From: Urechis unicinctus
Taxonomy: Eukaryota; Annelida; Polychaeta; Xenopneusta; Urechidae
Direction: 5' to 3'
NCBI GenBank assembly: GCA_034190875.2
Contig: CM067351.1
Coordinates: 4,822,426 to 4,886,425 of the forward strand
Length of the DNA stretch: 64,000 nucleotides
Position numbers and translations under genes: made by a program. Under the pieces are notes generated by a model that had not been told where the DNA came from, searched no databases, and worked only from the letters and a program-made list of their open reading frames with translations. Within the stretch, counting starts at the first letter, position 1; each line of letters opens with the position of its first letter. This document shows positions 1 to 14,454 of the stretch, piece after piece.

Positions 1-3000
1 TCGATCAAGTACCAATTCGTGTACCTGATATTTTAAAGCGCCATCGGAGGCATTGTCAATTGTTTTAAAGTGTTAAAGACCTTGCGCCAATAGTAAGAGT
101 TGGAAGATGCAATTAACTTTTCAACTGGCAAAGCATATAAGCGCATACGTACGAACTATATTGTAATGCAACCAGAGCACTATGGTAGTACTTGTCAATT
201 TGAGGACAATGTTTCTAGAACATTAGTGAAGGCTCATAGTTCAAAAAATCGATTTGGTAATTGGAGTTAAAAGCGACTTTATGTATTTATCATTATGTAT
301 TTACCATAAAATAATACACAGATAACCACACCATCTAAAATGCAGTCTAATCGTTTTATAGGCGTACAATTTGGTGCTGCTTGCACTGAGCCAAGTGTGA
401 AGTATGCAGTCAATTCCACTTTGGATATTAACTAATCTTGACGTTTGTACATCCACATAGATGATGATTAGCTTAAAATGGCATTCAAAAGTGCTTGTTG
501 AGTCTGGTTTTTAGTCGTGCGCATGGTTTTTCCCGCACACTATACGTCCTCTCTGATTTATACACAACTGAGATTATCCCGCTTCACAGTAAATGGATAA
601 AAAACTCTAGTTCAAAACGTTATTGCCTTCAAAGGACAGCACAGTTGATATATCAATCCTTCTGATGCAAAGTCATATGATGATGCTGTAATTAGCGAAG
701 GCTAGTTAGGTTGAGTCTTAAACCCTCAGAACTCACCGCATAACTAGAAATTCCAAATGCTGATTCATAATTATCCCCTTTTATTCGATGCAACGGATGT
801 GCAAGTATTCTTATTGGCGGTAACTTATGCGTAAGGTATGCCTAGTATCTCAAAAATATGCCATAGAGAATATTCATTAAGCGACTGTCATTTCCAAGGA
901 TTTTTGATTTTGAAGATCCATGCATTGAGTTGGCTTCACGACCGAATAGGCTGTACGAGGTTCTGGTAAACTTGATCACTTTATAAAGAGCTACCAGAGC
1001 ATGAACTTGTTGACTGGGTGCATTCAACCCTGTAAAAGCACAGTGAAAGCTGAATAATCTCATGCCTTTAGGGCGCACCCATTCCGAATAATTTCCGAGG
1101 GTGTTTACGATTGTGTTCTTAAACCAAGACGAGATGTTTACAAGCAACACCAGCATTTTGTCTCATCGAGTAAATTATAAGTACTCGCGCGAATCGGCTA
1201 TGCATTAGCTTACCCAAATCACGAAAGTAGTAACAACAGCTTTGCGTGATTTGACTGAAACCTCGTCAGGAGGAAGCACAGTGCATTCGACATGCTGTTA
1301 CAATTATTTGGAGATTAATCAGCCTTACGACCAAAATCATGTCATGTAGCATACATAAAATGATTGCAAATGCTTTTTAACACGAGAGCACGAGAAGTTC
1401 GAATGGCCGCGGCGATTGCATTCTAGATGATGTTTCGCTGGATTGTCATTTGGGTTTCATAACCGATCCGATTAGTAATTCACATCCTGTAAACAACCCA
1501 GTGCAGCAGAAGTAAATGCTAACATATTTCTGGGAATGATCAGACGAGCGTCAACAAGTGGCACTGAAGCAGCTTTTATCAGGCTTTACGAGGCATTTGC
1601 ATGTCCTCATTCAGAATATGCAATTCACGATTCCTTCAACGTGACTTAGATTAATCAGAAAGAGCCTTCGTGTGACAGCACGAAGAGATGGTTGAAAGAG
1701 GGGAGAGTCGACGCTAGGTCAACAGCCTATATTCAAGCCGCATTAAGTTCTTAGTCTTGGCCTAATTCATTCCGGGTCTGATATTCGCATAAACATTTGG
1801 TCAGAAGGTCAACAGAGGGACGAAGCAAGTTACAAGTTAAGAAACGTTTCAGAAGTGCATTAAAAATATGATTACATCACCGTAGTTGATTGTGTGAGAC
1901 TGACTGATCATCTGGATCTTATCATGGCCGTCCTGTTATTTGCATGATATGCATCTATACTGGCTCCCCCGCCTGTACGGGATTGCGAGCAATGTTTTCA
2001 TCTAAATTTGATGTGACTGGTTCAATTGTTTTGCTCGCTATTATACACAGAGCTTCCATAATGAAAATTGACACGAAATGGACAATCGGTTTGAACGAAT
2101 CAGTTAATCATGATAGGGTCTCAAACCAGCAATCTCAAACCGTAACTTGTAGAAGTGCTACTGTGTATGGTTCTGATTGATTCTTGGTACATAACATACG
2201 GGACAGAGTAAAACAAAAACAGATTGCAATTTCTCGCATCACTAGACTCCGTTTGCATCCCACGTGCCCATAACGTGGGGCTCTCTTACAAACCAAGAAA
2301 TGTTAAGCTGACCAAAAACCACTTACAGTAAACAGGGCAATAACAAGCCTCGCTGACGCATCCTGAGCGGCGCCATGTTTCTGCCTTGGGCAAATTCAAA
2401 GGCTGCTGTAGCAAATGTGATCCAATTGGAATCATTTCCACGATATGAGAAGACATCCGATTAGATTCATTTTATGGCACACTTGTATAGTGATATTCCG
2501 ATTCGCTGTCCTGTCTGTCCCATCTAGTTGTCTGTCTTGGTGAAACGATGACGTGCCGTCTGGCGGTCTTCAAGGATAGTGCAGTGATGATGACATTGGT
2601 CAGAAAAAGAGCATTGAAGATATGTCCTGAGGCTTTGGTATTCTGGCACACATATAAAGCAATATATCTTCTTCAGAATGGGAATTAAGGGTTGTCATTC
2701 ACAGATTCGTTCATAATATGGATATCCATCAAGCGTGTGCGATTTCCTTGGTCATTCTTTTGACAACCAATTCCGTTGGATCTTGCTTGGAGGTGATTTT
2801 CGCGCTGCCTGCAGATGTATAGTGGTAAAGCATACCATCGATATTACTAGAATATGAGGCACATGGAAAAGTGCTTATGCGATCAGCGTTGTGATATCAA
2901 GGACGTTCTGGTTGCATTCGCTATACGCTAGGCGGCAACATACTCTAATGGAAGATGCTGCATGGTTGTACGATTGCACATTACACTTCTTCAGGTATAC

Positions 3001-4339
3001 ATACAGCATCCTAAAGAGGGAGAGTGCAAAACTAATGCCTCGATGTACAGTCTGTAAAGGTACCGCAGGAGATCAACAAAAACACCATCTGAGCTGCAGG
3101 TCATTAGAACAATAAGAATGCTTAGAAATTTAGACTTCAGTGGATATTTCATGCAGTGGAACTTTTCTGTTGCTGAATGTAGGAATGTACTACTTTATCG
3201 AAAGAGCTGGTCAGGCGCAAAATACATCAGCTATTTATTATAGCTTATGGTATATTTGGAGCTTTAAAGATACGCAGCCGGAATTCATTTGGCCATTAGT
3301 GACTCCACTAGTACCTTTAACTGTGTCAGCTGATGAATTGAAACTTAATTGCTACAGCAAATGGAGGGATGTTATTATTTAGCAGTGCCCTGAATTCTTG
3401 TGAATGCGAAACAACATTGGTCGATAACATTTATTGGCAGTGCCATTATAGGTTGACATTGGGTAGCAGGTGATTTAGACGTCATTACTTTGTGTTGGCG
3501 CAATGCAAAAAAGTAATGTAAGTAGAATTAATCTCACTCTCAAATGCTTATACCGTAGAAGTTATTTTTGTTGCTGAAGGATCGAACGGCACACCCTACA
3601 GCCACTAGAAGCATAGTCACATGGTGTCGCTTTATTGATATGGAGGTCCACATTCAGCTTGAGACAATTATTTTGACAGTCATTATTAATAATGCTTATT
3701 GAATAAGGTTTAATGTCGACTATCGATTGTACATATATTTTATTTCTAAGAGCAACTGTGTAATCTTTGCATTCTGTAGGCAAGTGGCAAAGGGCAAGAT
3801 ACGTGCAACAGATAACCTGTGTTAAAAGACGTTCCAGGAGAGTTTACTTTCAACAGGATAGATGCCTACCGAATATACGAGCGCATGTTTTACCAATTTG
3901 CCGGAAGTCCCGTTATTCATCTAGATCAGATAAGTCGTATGAACAATTCTTCACTGCGCTGCTAGCAGCAATTTATGTATTTGAATGATATTGAAAGTGA
4001 CCTTTCTGGACATAAAGAACTCCCGAGTGGATTGATATTCTAATTAAACGCTCGTTGTTTAAGAGCGCCGGTATTACCTCAATTGGTATCTACAGGGTGA
4101 AATGCCTTCAATTACTGGTTGGTAAACCAAATCACCCCATCTTGACAGTCGAAAAATTGCTAAGATCTAAAGGCGACTAAATTTCAGCAGTCGATTAGGA
4201 GTCATCTGTACAAGATGCGATGGAATGTCGTAGTTTTAAAGTTAAAACAGACGATGAATGACTACGTCTTCTGAATGTTTTGGTGGTTTAATACAGCAAT
4301 ATGCATGAAGCTTCACAACTCCACACGCATAAAGTAAAT
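1..4339. other. Gene-poor flank, nothing recognised
   Basis: Reading both strands I find only short open frames (under about 105 codons) with no recognisable domain, no plausible exon chain and no RNA gene. Composition is uniform and moderately AT-rich. The one item of note is 3789-3820, which is repeated exactly at 10080-10111 (see the filler-DNA entry). A small inverted repeat built on CCCACGT and ACGTGGG lies at about 2259-2279. Confidence 0.6.
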
Positions 4340-4592
4340 GTTCACAATATATATTCAGCAACATATGTATATATATATTGATATATATATATATATAAAT
4401 ATATGTTCATATATTGGATATATTTGATATATATTTAGTCTTAAAGTATATATATTTTTCTCCTTTTTCATATATATATAAGATCGCGAAATTCTACAGT
4501 ATGATATATCTAAATATGTGAATATATGATGCATGTATATATATATGGGCATATATATATACATATTTATATACATATATTAAAAGTTAAGA

Positions 4593-4629
<37 letters not shown>

Positions 4630-4774
4630 AATTTTTATATTTATATTTGTTAACATTGATATATATATATATATATACATATATATATACATATATATAT
4701 ATATACATCTATATGTATATTTATATGCATATTGATATGTGTATATATATAGATATATATATATACAATAATAT

Positions 4775-4835
<61 letters not shown>

Positions 4836-4850
4836 GGTATATACGCTGCA
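4340..4850. repeat. Degenerate TA-rich microsatellite block
   Basis: About 500 bp dominated by TATA runs interrupted by TATG, TACA, TATT and TAGA variants. The long Tyr/Ile-rich open frames read from both strands here are artefacts of the dinucleotide repeat and not genes. The interruptions suggest an older array than the pure (AT)n at 10508. Confidence 0.9.
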
Positions 4851-5261
4851 CACAGACAATAACAGTGAATGATTAAGTTACCCTCACTAAGGTTCAAGTT
4901 ACGAAAAGAATTATTTCTTCAGCAACCTGCTGCTACTCTTAACTAGCTGGTTGATCCGCAGAGAAGTATACTTTGTCAGATACGAACATTTACGTCAGGG
5001 ATTAATAACTTAAAGCAATGCTTACTTGGAATGGTAACGTTTATCGAGAAGTATCAATTCTAGCCGCGAATATCCGAACGGAACACACCGTGCTTACATG
5101 AAGATATGCGGCGATCAGTTCCTTCTTGCAGTCTTGATGATTGGAGAGCTGGAAATTAAATTGCGCCACTGACGACCAAGAAAGCGAGTTTACTGGCTAA
5201 CAAATTTCAGCAGCAGTATTTGCCTGACACGATGTTGTTGTTATATGATCAGTATAATGCC

Positions 5262-5302
5262 TGTGTACCCTGCGTACCCTGCGTACCCTGCTTACCCTGC
5301 GT
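5262..5302. repeat. 9-bp minisatellite, about 4.5 units
   Basis: Tandem copies of TGCGTACCC, with TGTGTACCC and TGCTTACCC variants, are directly visible. The array is short and isolated, and is probably neutral. Confidence 0.85.
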
Positions 5303-8300
5303 CTAGTTACTCATGGTCTTGCTTATTAACATAGAAAAAGCCCCTGGACAGTTACTTGATTATCGGTGCCATATATTGCTTTGGTCAAACATTGTGCAAA
5401 TGATGTACTATGCTCCAGGGATAAAGGAAATATATTGTTATTTGTTCACATAAAGGAAAACTGGATAATAGGCAAAGAATGACCGATTATATGTGTAGTG
5501 CCCGTTACACTCAGTTCATTCATCTCTGTATATGACGCAAAAACACGACGCATAACAAACATCTATACTCAAACGCTCATCACCTGTAATTAAGGAAATG
5601 TCGCGTTTGACAAATATGGAATTCTTCTATTCATCGTTGAACGACATAACCGACGTAATGAAGAATGATAATGGCTCGACCTAATTCTTCAAACGTCCTT
5701 GCTTGTTTTCAACATAATATTGATTTGGTCACCTCAGTGTTTCCTCCAGTAATATAATTCCGAATCGTCATATATACTGTTCTGTGGAAAGTATCTCTTT
5801 GACATATATCAACCGCTATTATAAAACGTGTGCATTGTTGATCTGTAAAGTATCTGCAACGATGTTGCCATACACATATCATCGATACTTCATTCTTCAT
5901 AATGGTTGTTCAGGAGGAAAGGAAAACTGCTACTCAAAAGATATCAACCTGGTAATAAATACGCTAATATGTCTTGCATGCCTAGTTATACTTAGATTTT
6001 TTCATCAATATATTTTTTAGATGTCTCTAACTCGTAAGTTCAGTTAGAAAGTTAAAAAAACAGTCTAACCTCAAAAATGACTATTGATAGATCAGTTTGT
6101 TGTAAATTGCGTTCGCGAAGTTTTCGCTGCCTCCAGCTGTTCATATTTTTGCACATGTATTTGACTCTCTTGTGTTATTGAGAGCTTTGCCTCTTATGGT
6201 CTTGCTGCACCAACAATCCAAAGGTTAACAGGTCACATGGTCACTACTTACCTTAACACAACCATGACATGAAACTATTTACCATAACCAAGTCATAATT
6301 TGTTATAATACAAACGACATTGGTCGAAAAGTTGCATAATATTTTGCTTCTTTATATCAGCCGAACAACGGCAGAATCAACAGTTCTAATTGTGCAACCC
6401 AATATATTAAAGCCATGCTAATTATTTGCCATCACCTCATTTCATGTTTGTATTAGGTAGTTATGCAACTCATAGACAGAAAATGGTGAAAATCGTGTTA
6501 TAGTGTTTTTTGCTGCCAGAAAGTAATCTTTGGAATGCTTCTGGAGCGATAACTAGAAATATCGTAAAGCGTAAAATATGCACATCGGCATACCACGAAT
6601 CAGATATGCCACTGGAACCAACAAAGTGATATACAGTGCGGTCTGTCATATAATTCATCGTTGGAAAATTGATATAAAATATTGATATATTGTTGATATA
6701 AACACCACCCAGGCCTTGACCACACAATCTTGCCTGACAGTTGATGTACACTTTTGGGGAAATAGAAAGTAGTTGAAAAGCTAACCAACAATTTTGCAGC
6801 TCTTGTTTTGTTGGCCGTGTAAGGAGCAAATCTCACTTCTTTTTCAACTTCTACACAGGAATAATTTTGCATTGATAATCTAGTTGACTCTTTCAGGGAT
6901 AGCTCATACGATGTGTGTTAATGGGTTTCCGCGCTTGGTGTTAAAATCCTAAGACCGAAATGGCTGATAAATATCTGCAACACTCAGGTTGAGAGAGGCA
7001 ATTCGTCCGCACCCAGATAACAGGTGTTCGACGAAATCAGTAAGGTTGCTTAATGTTTGTCATATTTTGAACGCAGGGTAAGTTGATTTGTTAAGAAACC
7101 TAGCTCAACTGTTAACATCTTAGTCATCTGTGTAATCTTAGTAATTAATTGCATATTGAGAGCAACACATATTGAGATAAATCATGTTCAGTTAAGCTGT
7201 TGCTATTGTAATCGGTTACGTGTAGTTTACTTCCAGAGCGCAAAGATAATCAAACACCAACACGGCCTGAAACAAACTTAAATGAATACATCAATCCCAT
7301 CAGGAATCAAATCCACGTCTAAATACACTAACATCATTATAACTTGTTTGCACTAAACTTGCATGTGGTATGGTTATAGAAGAGTTGTATGGTAACGTTT
7401 CGACCCCTTTTTAGCTAATGATACTAAAAAAAAGGTATGATAAGCAAAGGAAGGTTGTTGGCAATGCTAGCGGGAGATATTCGAGCTGAGATAATTTGGT
7501 AATTATCTGTGTATACTACTAGAGCTTGGTTGTCAAATGTTCACAGTACTACGATGTTAATAACTAATTGTGCTTGTATCTTTGAGATTATACTAAAAAT
7601 GGCCAGCTGCGCAAAAGCAGATAATCGACCCTGAAATGGGCTGATGATGGAGCGGGTTGGAGTATATAGAAACACATACAAAGTAGAGGCCTTCTATCCT
7701 GCCGTCTTAATGGCTAGATGGCAGCTGAATTAGATACCTTGCGTAGGCTTACTAAACAGCACATTGTATGAGCTTAACTGGCACTACCTACCAGCTTAGC
7801 ATACAGCAATTGCGCTAATTGAACAAATAATCAACCACATTCGATACCAGCGTATGTATGCGATTATCATAGACAATACTCACCACAGGGACAGAAATCA
7901 AACGTACAGTTCGATAATCGGTGTTTCGTCAAACACATCGTTGCAATTTCAAACTATCAGAGGGCAAGGCCGTAATCACAGTTCGTTAGTGGAACAGGAC
8001 GTAACTCATACACGCTCAGATATCATCCCTGCATTGCGTTCCTTTAATTAATTCAATTTAATTTTGTAAATTCACTGCTATATTTATTTTATATTCAGCA
8101 CAACAGTTTAGCCGGATTAATAGTGTCTATAGTCCTGAATATACGACTTAAGTAGGTGTAGTTCTAATTTTACGATCATTGCGGTTCGTGTAGACCCAAA
8201 TCTAGCTCTGCCTTAACACGCATGGGTGAATTTCGTACATTGGTCCGTATATACACCCTAATAACGGCATAGCTTCACCCAATGTTGACATTTAACATCC

Positions 8301-8593
8301 ACCGGGAAAAGATATCGATTAAACCGCACCTATCCAAATACCGATAAACACATCAACGTGCCAATGAAAAATGTCTGAAACCGTTAGCCACTTTCTGCCA
8401 ATTATCATAGCAGAAAACATGAGCAGAGCCACATCTTAGACTAGCTCATAACAGGAAGAAGTTTTTCAAAGCCTATCGCGCATAGTATCATCCCAGACAT
8501 CGCGCTTGTTTGAATTACAAAGCTCACCACAGGCGCCCAGCTGGAATAACAGACTGCTGACAAAGTACTTGTAGTATAGCCTGATGTTTGCGT

Positions 8594-8615
8594 ACTACCA
8601 GCTGATACTGGTAGT
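8594..8615. repeat. Perfect 8-bp hairpin
   Basis: ACTACCAG and CTGGTAGT form a perfect inverted pair around the 6-nt loop CTGATA. There is no T tract or gene next to it, so I assign no function. Confidence 0.6.
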
Positions 8616-10045
8616 GCCTATTCATGGCAATAACCAGTACTTGACATCTTGCTGTGATCTCTGATGTAGCTGCATTTGAAAGGCTCTGTTAAGTTCCTCA
8701 GCTACATCTCCCAATCCAACCCGTATATTACCAAAACTGTGTACAAGAAGAAATAGATCTTCAGTCGCCATGTTACGTACATTTCAGAAAGCAACAAGAT
8801 TTACGGTAAATGTGGGCTGTATTAACCTCACAGCAGCGTTGAGCAGTTCTTGATATTTTAAAAAATTATCACACTGATTGATTTAACGTTATTTTCGTTT
8901 CATCTTATGTATACCCTATTGTCTCATACAAGTGACAATCAAAAATACTTCAAAGACTCAACAAAAGACCATTCAATGCTACCTGATTGAGGATATGTAT
9001 CGAAGAAATAACTCGATGAGCTATCATTGGTGGGATTGGCCTTCACAACATGACTAAGTATTTGCTTTGTACACAGCGGATTGTGCCGTTTAGTGTGAAT
9101 GGTTGATGGAGCTATTGTTTGCGAGGATGACTGACATTCAAATTAGACTATGCTACAATGCGTTGGATGGTTGCTTAATGAGGGTATATACTGTGGCGTT
9201 GATACAAGGTTTTTTTGATCTCGGCTGGTTTCAATTGACTATATGTGCGTAAATCAAGGAACGGCGAGATTGGCCCATACCCTTTCGCGCTTCCAGCTGT
9301 AGCACATACAATCTAAACAATACAATTAATGCATTTAGGTGTGAAGACTGTATATCATATCCTCCGTTTATGAGCCGTTAAGTGTATGTGTTTGGGAAAT
9401 GCAAGTTGTTATACACAGGGTTTGATATACTTCGACGAAGTTCGACGAAGTTCCATATTGAGGCCCTTGGAACCATAATCAGTGTATGCATGCAGTAGAG
9501 TGTGATTACGTCACTGTTGCATGTTGCATGTTGTTACGCCACAACGATGTACTAGGATGATTGTTACGCATTGACGACGACATACTCATACCTAGAGGTA
9601 AGTCACACACTAAACCATTGAACTACTGGATCAAGTATTTTCGCCATCAGTGACAAAGCCGCCTATGTCATGGGAGATTCACTGTCTATTATGTAAACGG
9701 CTATGTGATCACAGCTTGGAATCAAACCACGAAATTACCAGTGGGTTAAGTTTGCCACTACATCACTGTCTCTTGATCATATAAGATCAGATAGGGGCTG
9801 AGGAGATGAGTAAGAGGGACTATTTCGTCACGGTGTTATACGTTCTTAGTTTGATCTTCACTCATCAAATTTGATGATATGCATTGGTACACAATTCTTT
9901 ACAAGAGGCTAACGAGTATGCGATTACGAATCAATACGCTTTTAGGCCGCTATATGTAACTACGAGTTACCAGATGGGAGTTTACGCAAGCGACCATAAT
10001 AAAATTCCATGACTAAAATGTTCACCTCTAAGCATTTATATGATT

Positions 10046-10174
10046 AGAACAGGGCATATGATACAGTGTATCGCATGGTAAAGGGCAAGATACGTGCAAC
10101 AGATAACCTGTAAGTAAAGATATTGTACTTGTCATAAATGAAGAACAGGGCATATGATACAGTGTATCGTATGG
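10046..10174. repeat. Short direct repeat flanking a composite filler insertion
   Basis: A 33-bp sequence at 10046-10078 is repeated at 10142-10174 with one mismatch. Between the copies lie two short segments found elsewhere in this window. 10080-10111 equals 3789-3820 (32 bp), and 10115-10144 equals 14211-14240 (30 bp). All matches are in direct orientation. The arrangement resembles templated filler DNA left by repair of a staggered break, which would also explain the flanking duplication. The mechanism is inference; the identities are seen in the sequence. Confidence 0.8.
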
Positions 10175-10504
10175 CCACATTAATGACGCATCAATAGATG
10201 TATGCAAACGATAAAATTACACCATCAATAAATATAGAAACTCATTCTTTTGTCTTCCTTATAGGGACTATATCGTTTCATGTTCCATGAAATCAATAGA
10301 TGAACAGAACAATACTAAACCTAGACAGGGTTCTTAGTAGTTCAGCTGACATATTGCTTCTTGAGAAGCTTGTGTACATATTATATCGCTTAACAAAGCT
10401 TAGAACAACGTCGCGTTTGTTTACACAACCCATTTGTTGTTACTTAACGTGAATGAAGAGAGCCGCCTCGCTGAATATATTGATTAATTAAATTGTGATC
10501 GTTA

Positions 10505-11157
<653 letters not shown>

Positions 11158-11751
11158 CTATAAGGGAGAGAAATAAAAACTTGTACAGAAACTATTGAAC
11201 AACTTGTTTCTCACATCCACATTGCAAGCCCCAAACCTTGACATCGACAAATGTGTTTGTGACACTAAATTAGGACACGCTCCATACATATTGTTTGTAT
11301 TACAGTCCTTACCGACATAGGTACCAAGATGCAAAGCATTTTCCCTTATAGGAATAGTGCAACCATTTAGCCATAAATCTACAGCGCACTGGTTATCGTT
11401 AAAAACTAATACATTGCTCTTCGTTGAGTTGAAAACGACACTATACTCAGCCGCAAATTGCTCACATGTTTCAATCATTATCATGGCGGCGGTCAATGAG
11501 GGTGCAATTAACGACAGATCATCAGCATAACCAAGTGCCCTAACAAATTCATGACCAATATCACATCCAACTTTAGTGTGTGACAGACGGGTGAGTAGTT
11601 CATCCATATAAACACCGAATTGAATCGGTGACAGAACTGCGCCCTGCTTCACGCCATTTGTAAAGCTAAAGCTGTCCGAAATTTCATTATCCCATTTAGG
11701 GTATCGAAATAATAGCCATTGCGATCGGATATTATAAGATGCCTTCCACAT
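11158..11751 (-). pseudogene. LINE reverse-transcriptase fragment
   Basis: This minus-strand frame of 197 codons is the central part of a non-LTR retrotransposon reverse transcriptase. The fingers/palm block TNGVKQGAVLSP is followed by the catalytic box GYADDL (YADD, with both Asp residues present) and by the downstream block FNSTKSNVLVF. The order and spacing fit jockey/CR1-like elements. The endonuclease, the N-terminal part of the reverse transcriptase and most of the C-terminal region are missing. The frame stops shortly after a typical NSFCTSF segment. I see no poly(A) tail or target-site duplication. It is a truncated relic that lies upstream of, and opposite to, the recombinase locus. 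Confidence 0.88.
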
Positions 11752-11950
11752 AGTGGCAGAACAGTACTGGATGATTTATTGTTAGCTTTTGCCCATGCTG
11801 AAAGATCGGCGTAATGGTAATGATACGGATCCAATACATCGAGGTTAACGTTCGCTAAGGTTCTGTGATCCAATGATTGTATAAACCCACGTCATTCATG
11901 TTTTGTTTCGACTGCGGTCGGAATAAGAGAGTTGTACCTGTTTCCTGCAG

Positions 11951-12032
11951 CATGAAAATGGAAAAAAGAAAAATGAAAAAGTCTGTTCATGCTGCTAATG
12001 TTTCACAAGCTGATGAAACATTAAATTTCTAC
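11951..12032 (+). other. Candidate first exon of the recombinase locus
   Basis: After a TTTCCTGCAG acceptor-like sequence, a short frame opens with MKMEKRKMKKS and ends at a GTAAAT donor-like site. It is Lys-rich at the start and has no recognised domain. It belongs to the downstream plus-strand exon series by position and borders only, so the link is inferred. Confidence 0.25.
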
Positions 12033-12591
12033 GGTAAATGCTAAATATGTTTTTGAATTTTGTACATGATTGCTCATTTAATTATGTATTTGCTTTTTTT
12101 GCACCAAAGTAGCCACTTTGATTCATAAAATGTTTAAGTGTCGTGTAAATACAATCGTGGATTGTATTTATAGCCAGCGCGTATGCCAACGGCCACATTT
12201 CCGTGGTTTTGTAGATGCAGTGACCCTTTTTAGATGAAATTTGCTCTGAGCCAACAAACTTTAAGGAAGCCTAAGCGTTGCGTGACTGCTATTTACTCTA
12301 ATGTTTTCCCCGTTACGAGGCGCTAAGAAGGGTATGGACCCAGCAACTGCAGCGAACAAGGGCCAAATGGAGTGTTCCCACACTGTATTCATTAATTTGT
12401 TAATGAAACTCGGAAAGTGATATTTATGCATTATTCTCGATTAATGTCAGAAAAGAAGTTAGCAGCATTTGTGTCATGAGCTATTTAAGGAATAAACTTA
12501 TGACAGGATAACACTTGCAATATGGGAGATGAATGCATGCTTGGTATATTACATTAAATTCAATTGACTCTACTGTTATGTATTTTTGCAG

Positions 12592-12726
12592 TAGAAACAG
12601 CAGTTCTTGTGTGCCTTAAAAGAACCAGGGTACGGTGGCCTGGATTTGTAGTTGGGCAAGACTTCATTAGAAAAGGAATCATCTTACTCAGTGCAAATTC
12701 TGGAACGAGCCAGATGCGTGAGTGAT
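12592..12726 (+). other. Candidate exon with an RWPGFVV motif
   Basis: Following a TTTTTGCAG acceptor, a plus-strand frame reads through about 43 codons and contains VRWPGFVVGQDF before a stop. WPGFVV resembles the core of PWWP-like chromatin modules, but the match is too short to claim a domain. No good donor is visible before the stop. The frame may be a decayed exon of the recombinase locus or chance. Confidence 0.2.
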
Positions 12727-12979
12727 TTTTAGAATTATCCATGCAACAGCTCACACCCCAATTATGGCAAATTTAACCTTGCCGTTTTATGTTAGCTTCC
12801 ATTATCAGACTGCATTGAGACTACCATAGCTATTCTTATTAACAGTTTGCTGCTGAAATGAATCACAGTTTTTATTTGTCGCGGCTATGCAAAATTGTTA
12901 ATTTTTGAATACAACTCATTCACACACACACAAAAATAAATTTCTTTTTTTTTACATGTTACATTTTGGATTTGAATAG

Positions 12980-13047
12980 GATTGATGTCCTGCCTAGCAA
13001 CATCAGAGAATTTGATGCAGATGATCCATATTTGGAAAATGGCAAAG
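12980..13047 (+). other. Candidate acidic exon
   Basis: A 68-bp segment between a TAG acceptor and a GTATGT donor encodes roughly IDVLPSNIREFDADDPYLE followed by Asn-Gly-Lys. It is hydrophilic and acidic, like other upstream exons of this locus. No domain is recognised. Confidence 0.35.
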
Positions 13048-14137
13048 GTATGTATTGTCTTGATATAAATAATAAATAACTACCGTATCTCCTTCCTCAC
13101 AAGCCTATACTTGATCATAAACCTATCTCCCATATTTGAAATAAATTAATTTGTGCTCCTGACAAGGTGGGTGACCAGCATTGCGTCAGTCGGGCCTCAC
13201 CCGTCCCTGGCTAAAATAACAGTAGTTTGTACTGTAGTTTTTCAACCTTAATGCACATCCAAGTTGATACTAAAAAACCTAAGCACGTATGCATGCATGT
13301 ATGAATGTATGTATGTTTTCGATGGATGCATGCATGTTTTTTATGTATGTGTGTTACAACTTGAGTACCTGTGATTATGATAGTTATTATATTCATTCTA
13401 AGTGTTTTTTACCAATATCTAATCACAAGCAATTACAGCTGGCATTATGTTGATATAACGTCATCATCAGCCGTCTAGGCTTATTCTGCGTAATGTATGA
13501 TTAGCTTTGACAGTATGTAAACAACATGGCGGCGCCCATGAAGACTGACTGCTAAGAGTATGGCCAAACATTCTGATGTTGGCCAGATCTCTCGTGCCGG
13601 GGGACTGCATGTTTAAAGATACCTCCCAAATATGTGATATGAGTCTTTTTAATGAAATAGGGAGTGTATTTTATTTTCTTATTAAATCAGTTAAAAAGAC
13701 TCCTAAACAGCTCTCCATTTCTACTGCGAAAAGTCTTCCATCATCCATCATGTCGACCGATATGTCACAGGGATTCTTAACAAGAGTATACCAGGTGAGG
13801 CTACTCTGCAATGGACAAGCCTCACCTAGTATATTCTTGCTTCGAATCCGTGTGTCAGCTTCAGAATAATAATAAGCCATATATCACTGGGTTGTTTTAA
13901 GATATTGCGCTGCAAGGTGTTTGTCGCTCCCTAGATAGATCATTTTGTGAAGTAAAGATGCCACTTGGTCAACTGCATAACATTAATACTTCTCAACAAG
14001 ATGGCAAGATATTTTCTTTGATATTTACATTTAAACATAATCTGAATTGAGGTTGCTATATTGCACAAATACTCGGTCGCTGTTTTTATAATTACAGGCA
14101 CAGAATTCTAGGTTTCTGAGCCACTTCTTAGAGTATC

Positions 14138-14206
14138 TCTAACGACAGAGATGCAAACTGATGAGCTACCCCAGGCAACCAAGTGCAATGATTCTCATGA
14201 GGAAGG
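14138..14206 (+). other. Candidate small exon related to later mini-exons
   Basis: The segment ends with Cys-Asn-Asp-Ser-His-Glu-Glu at a GTAAAT donor. This resembles the end of the mini-exon at 16943-16999 (Cys-His-Asp-Ser...Gly-Glu, then GTACGT). It may be another member of that duplicated exon family. The 5' border is uncertain. Confidence 0.25.
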
Positions 14207-14454
14207 TAAATAAAGATATTGTACTTGTCATAAATGAAGATCAGCAGTGAATGGTGATGGTATGGACCTTAATTACTGGCATGTTGACAGTTAGATATTA
14301 ATCTCACATTGTGCATTTGTTGGACTGCTTGTGTCTTAACACCATTTTATGATGTTCATTGCTTTTTAATAGTGATTTTGTATTTACTGCTATTATTTTG
14401 TTGTTTGGGCTATTATTACATTATAGTTACCAAATCATGTTAAACAACAAAGTA

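Noticed and set aside
4647-4862. Tyr/Ile-rich open frames in TA arrays (also near 32.5, 38.1, 43.6 and 48.8 kb)
   Set aside because: They are open on both strands only because TA/AT dinucleotide repeats lack stops in some frames; they have no coding content.
12592-12726. PWWP domain call for the RWPGFVV frame
   Set aside because: Only the short WPG core matches; the rest of the fold and a donor site are not visible, so it stays a low-confidence exon candidate.
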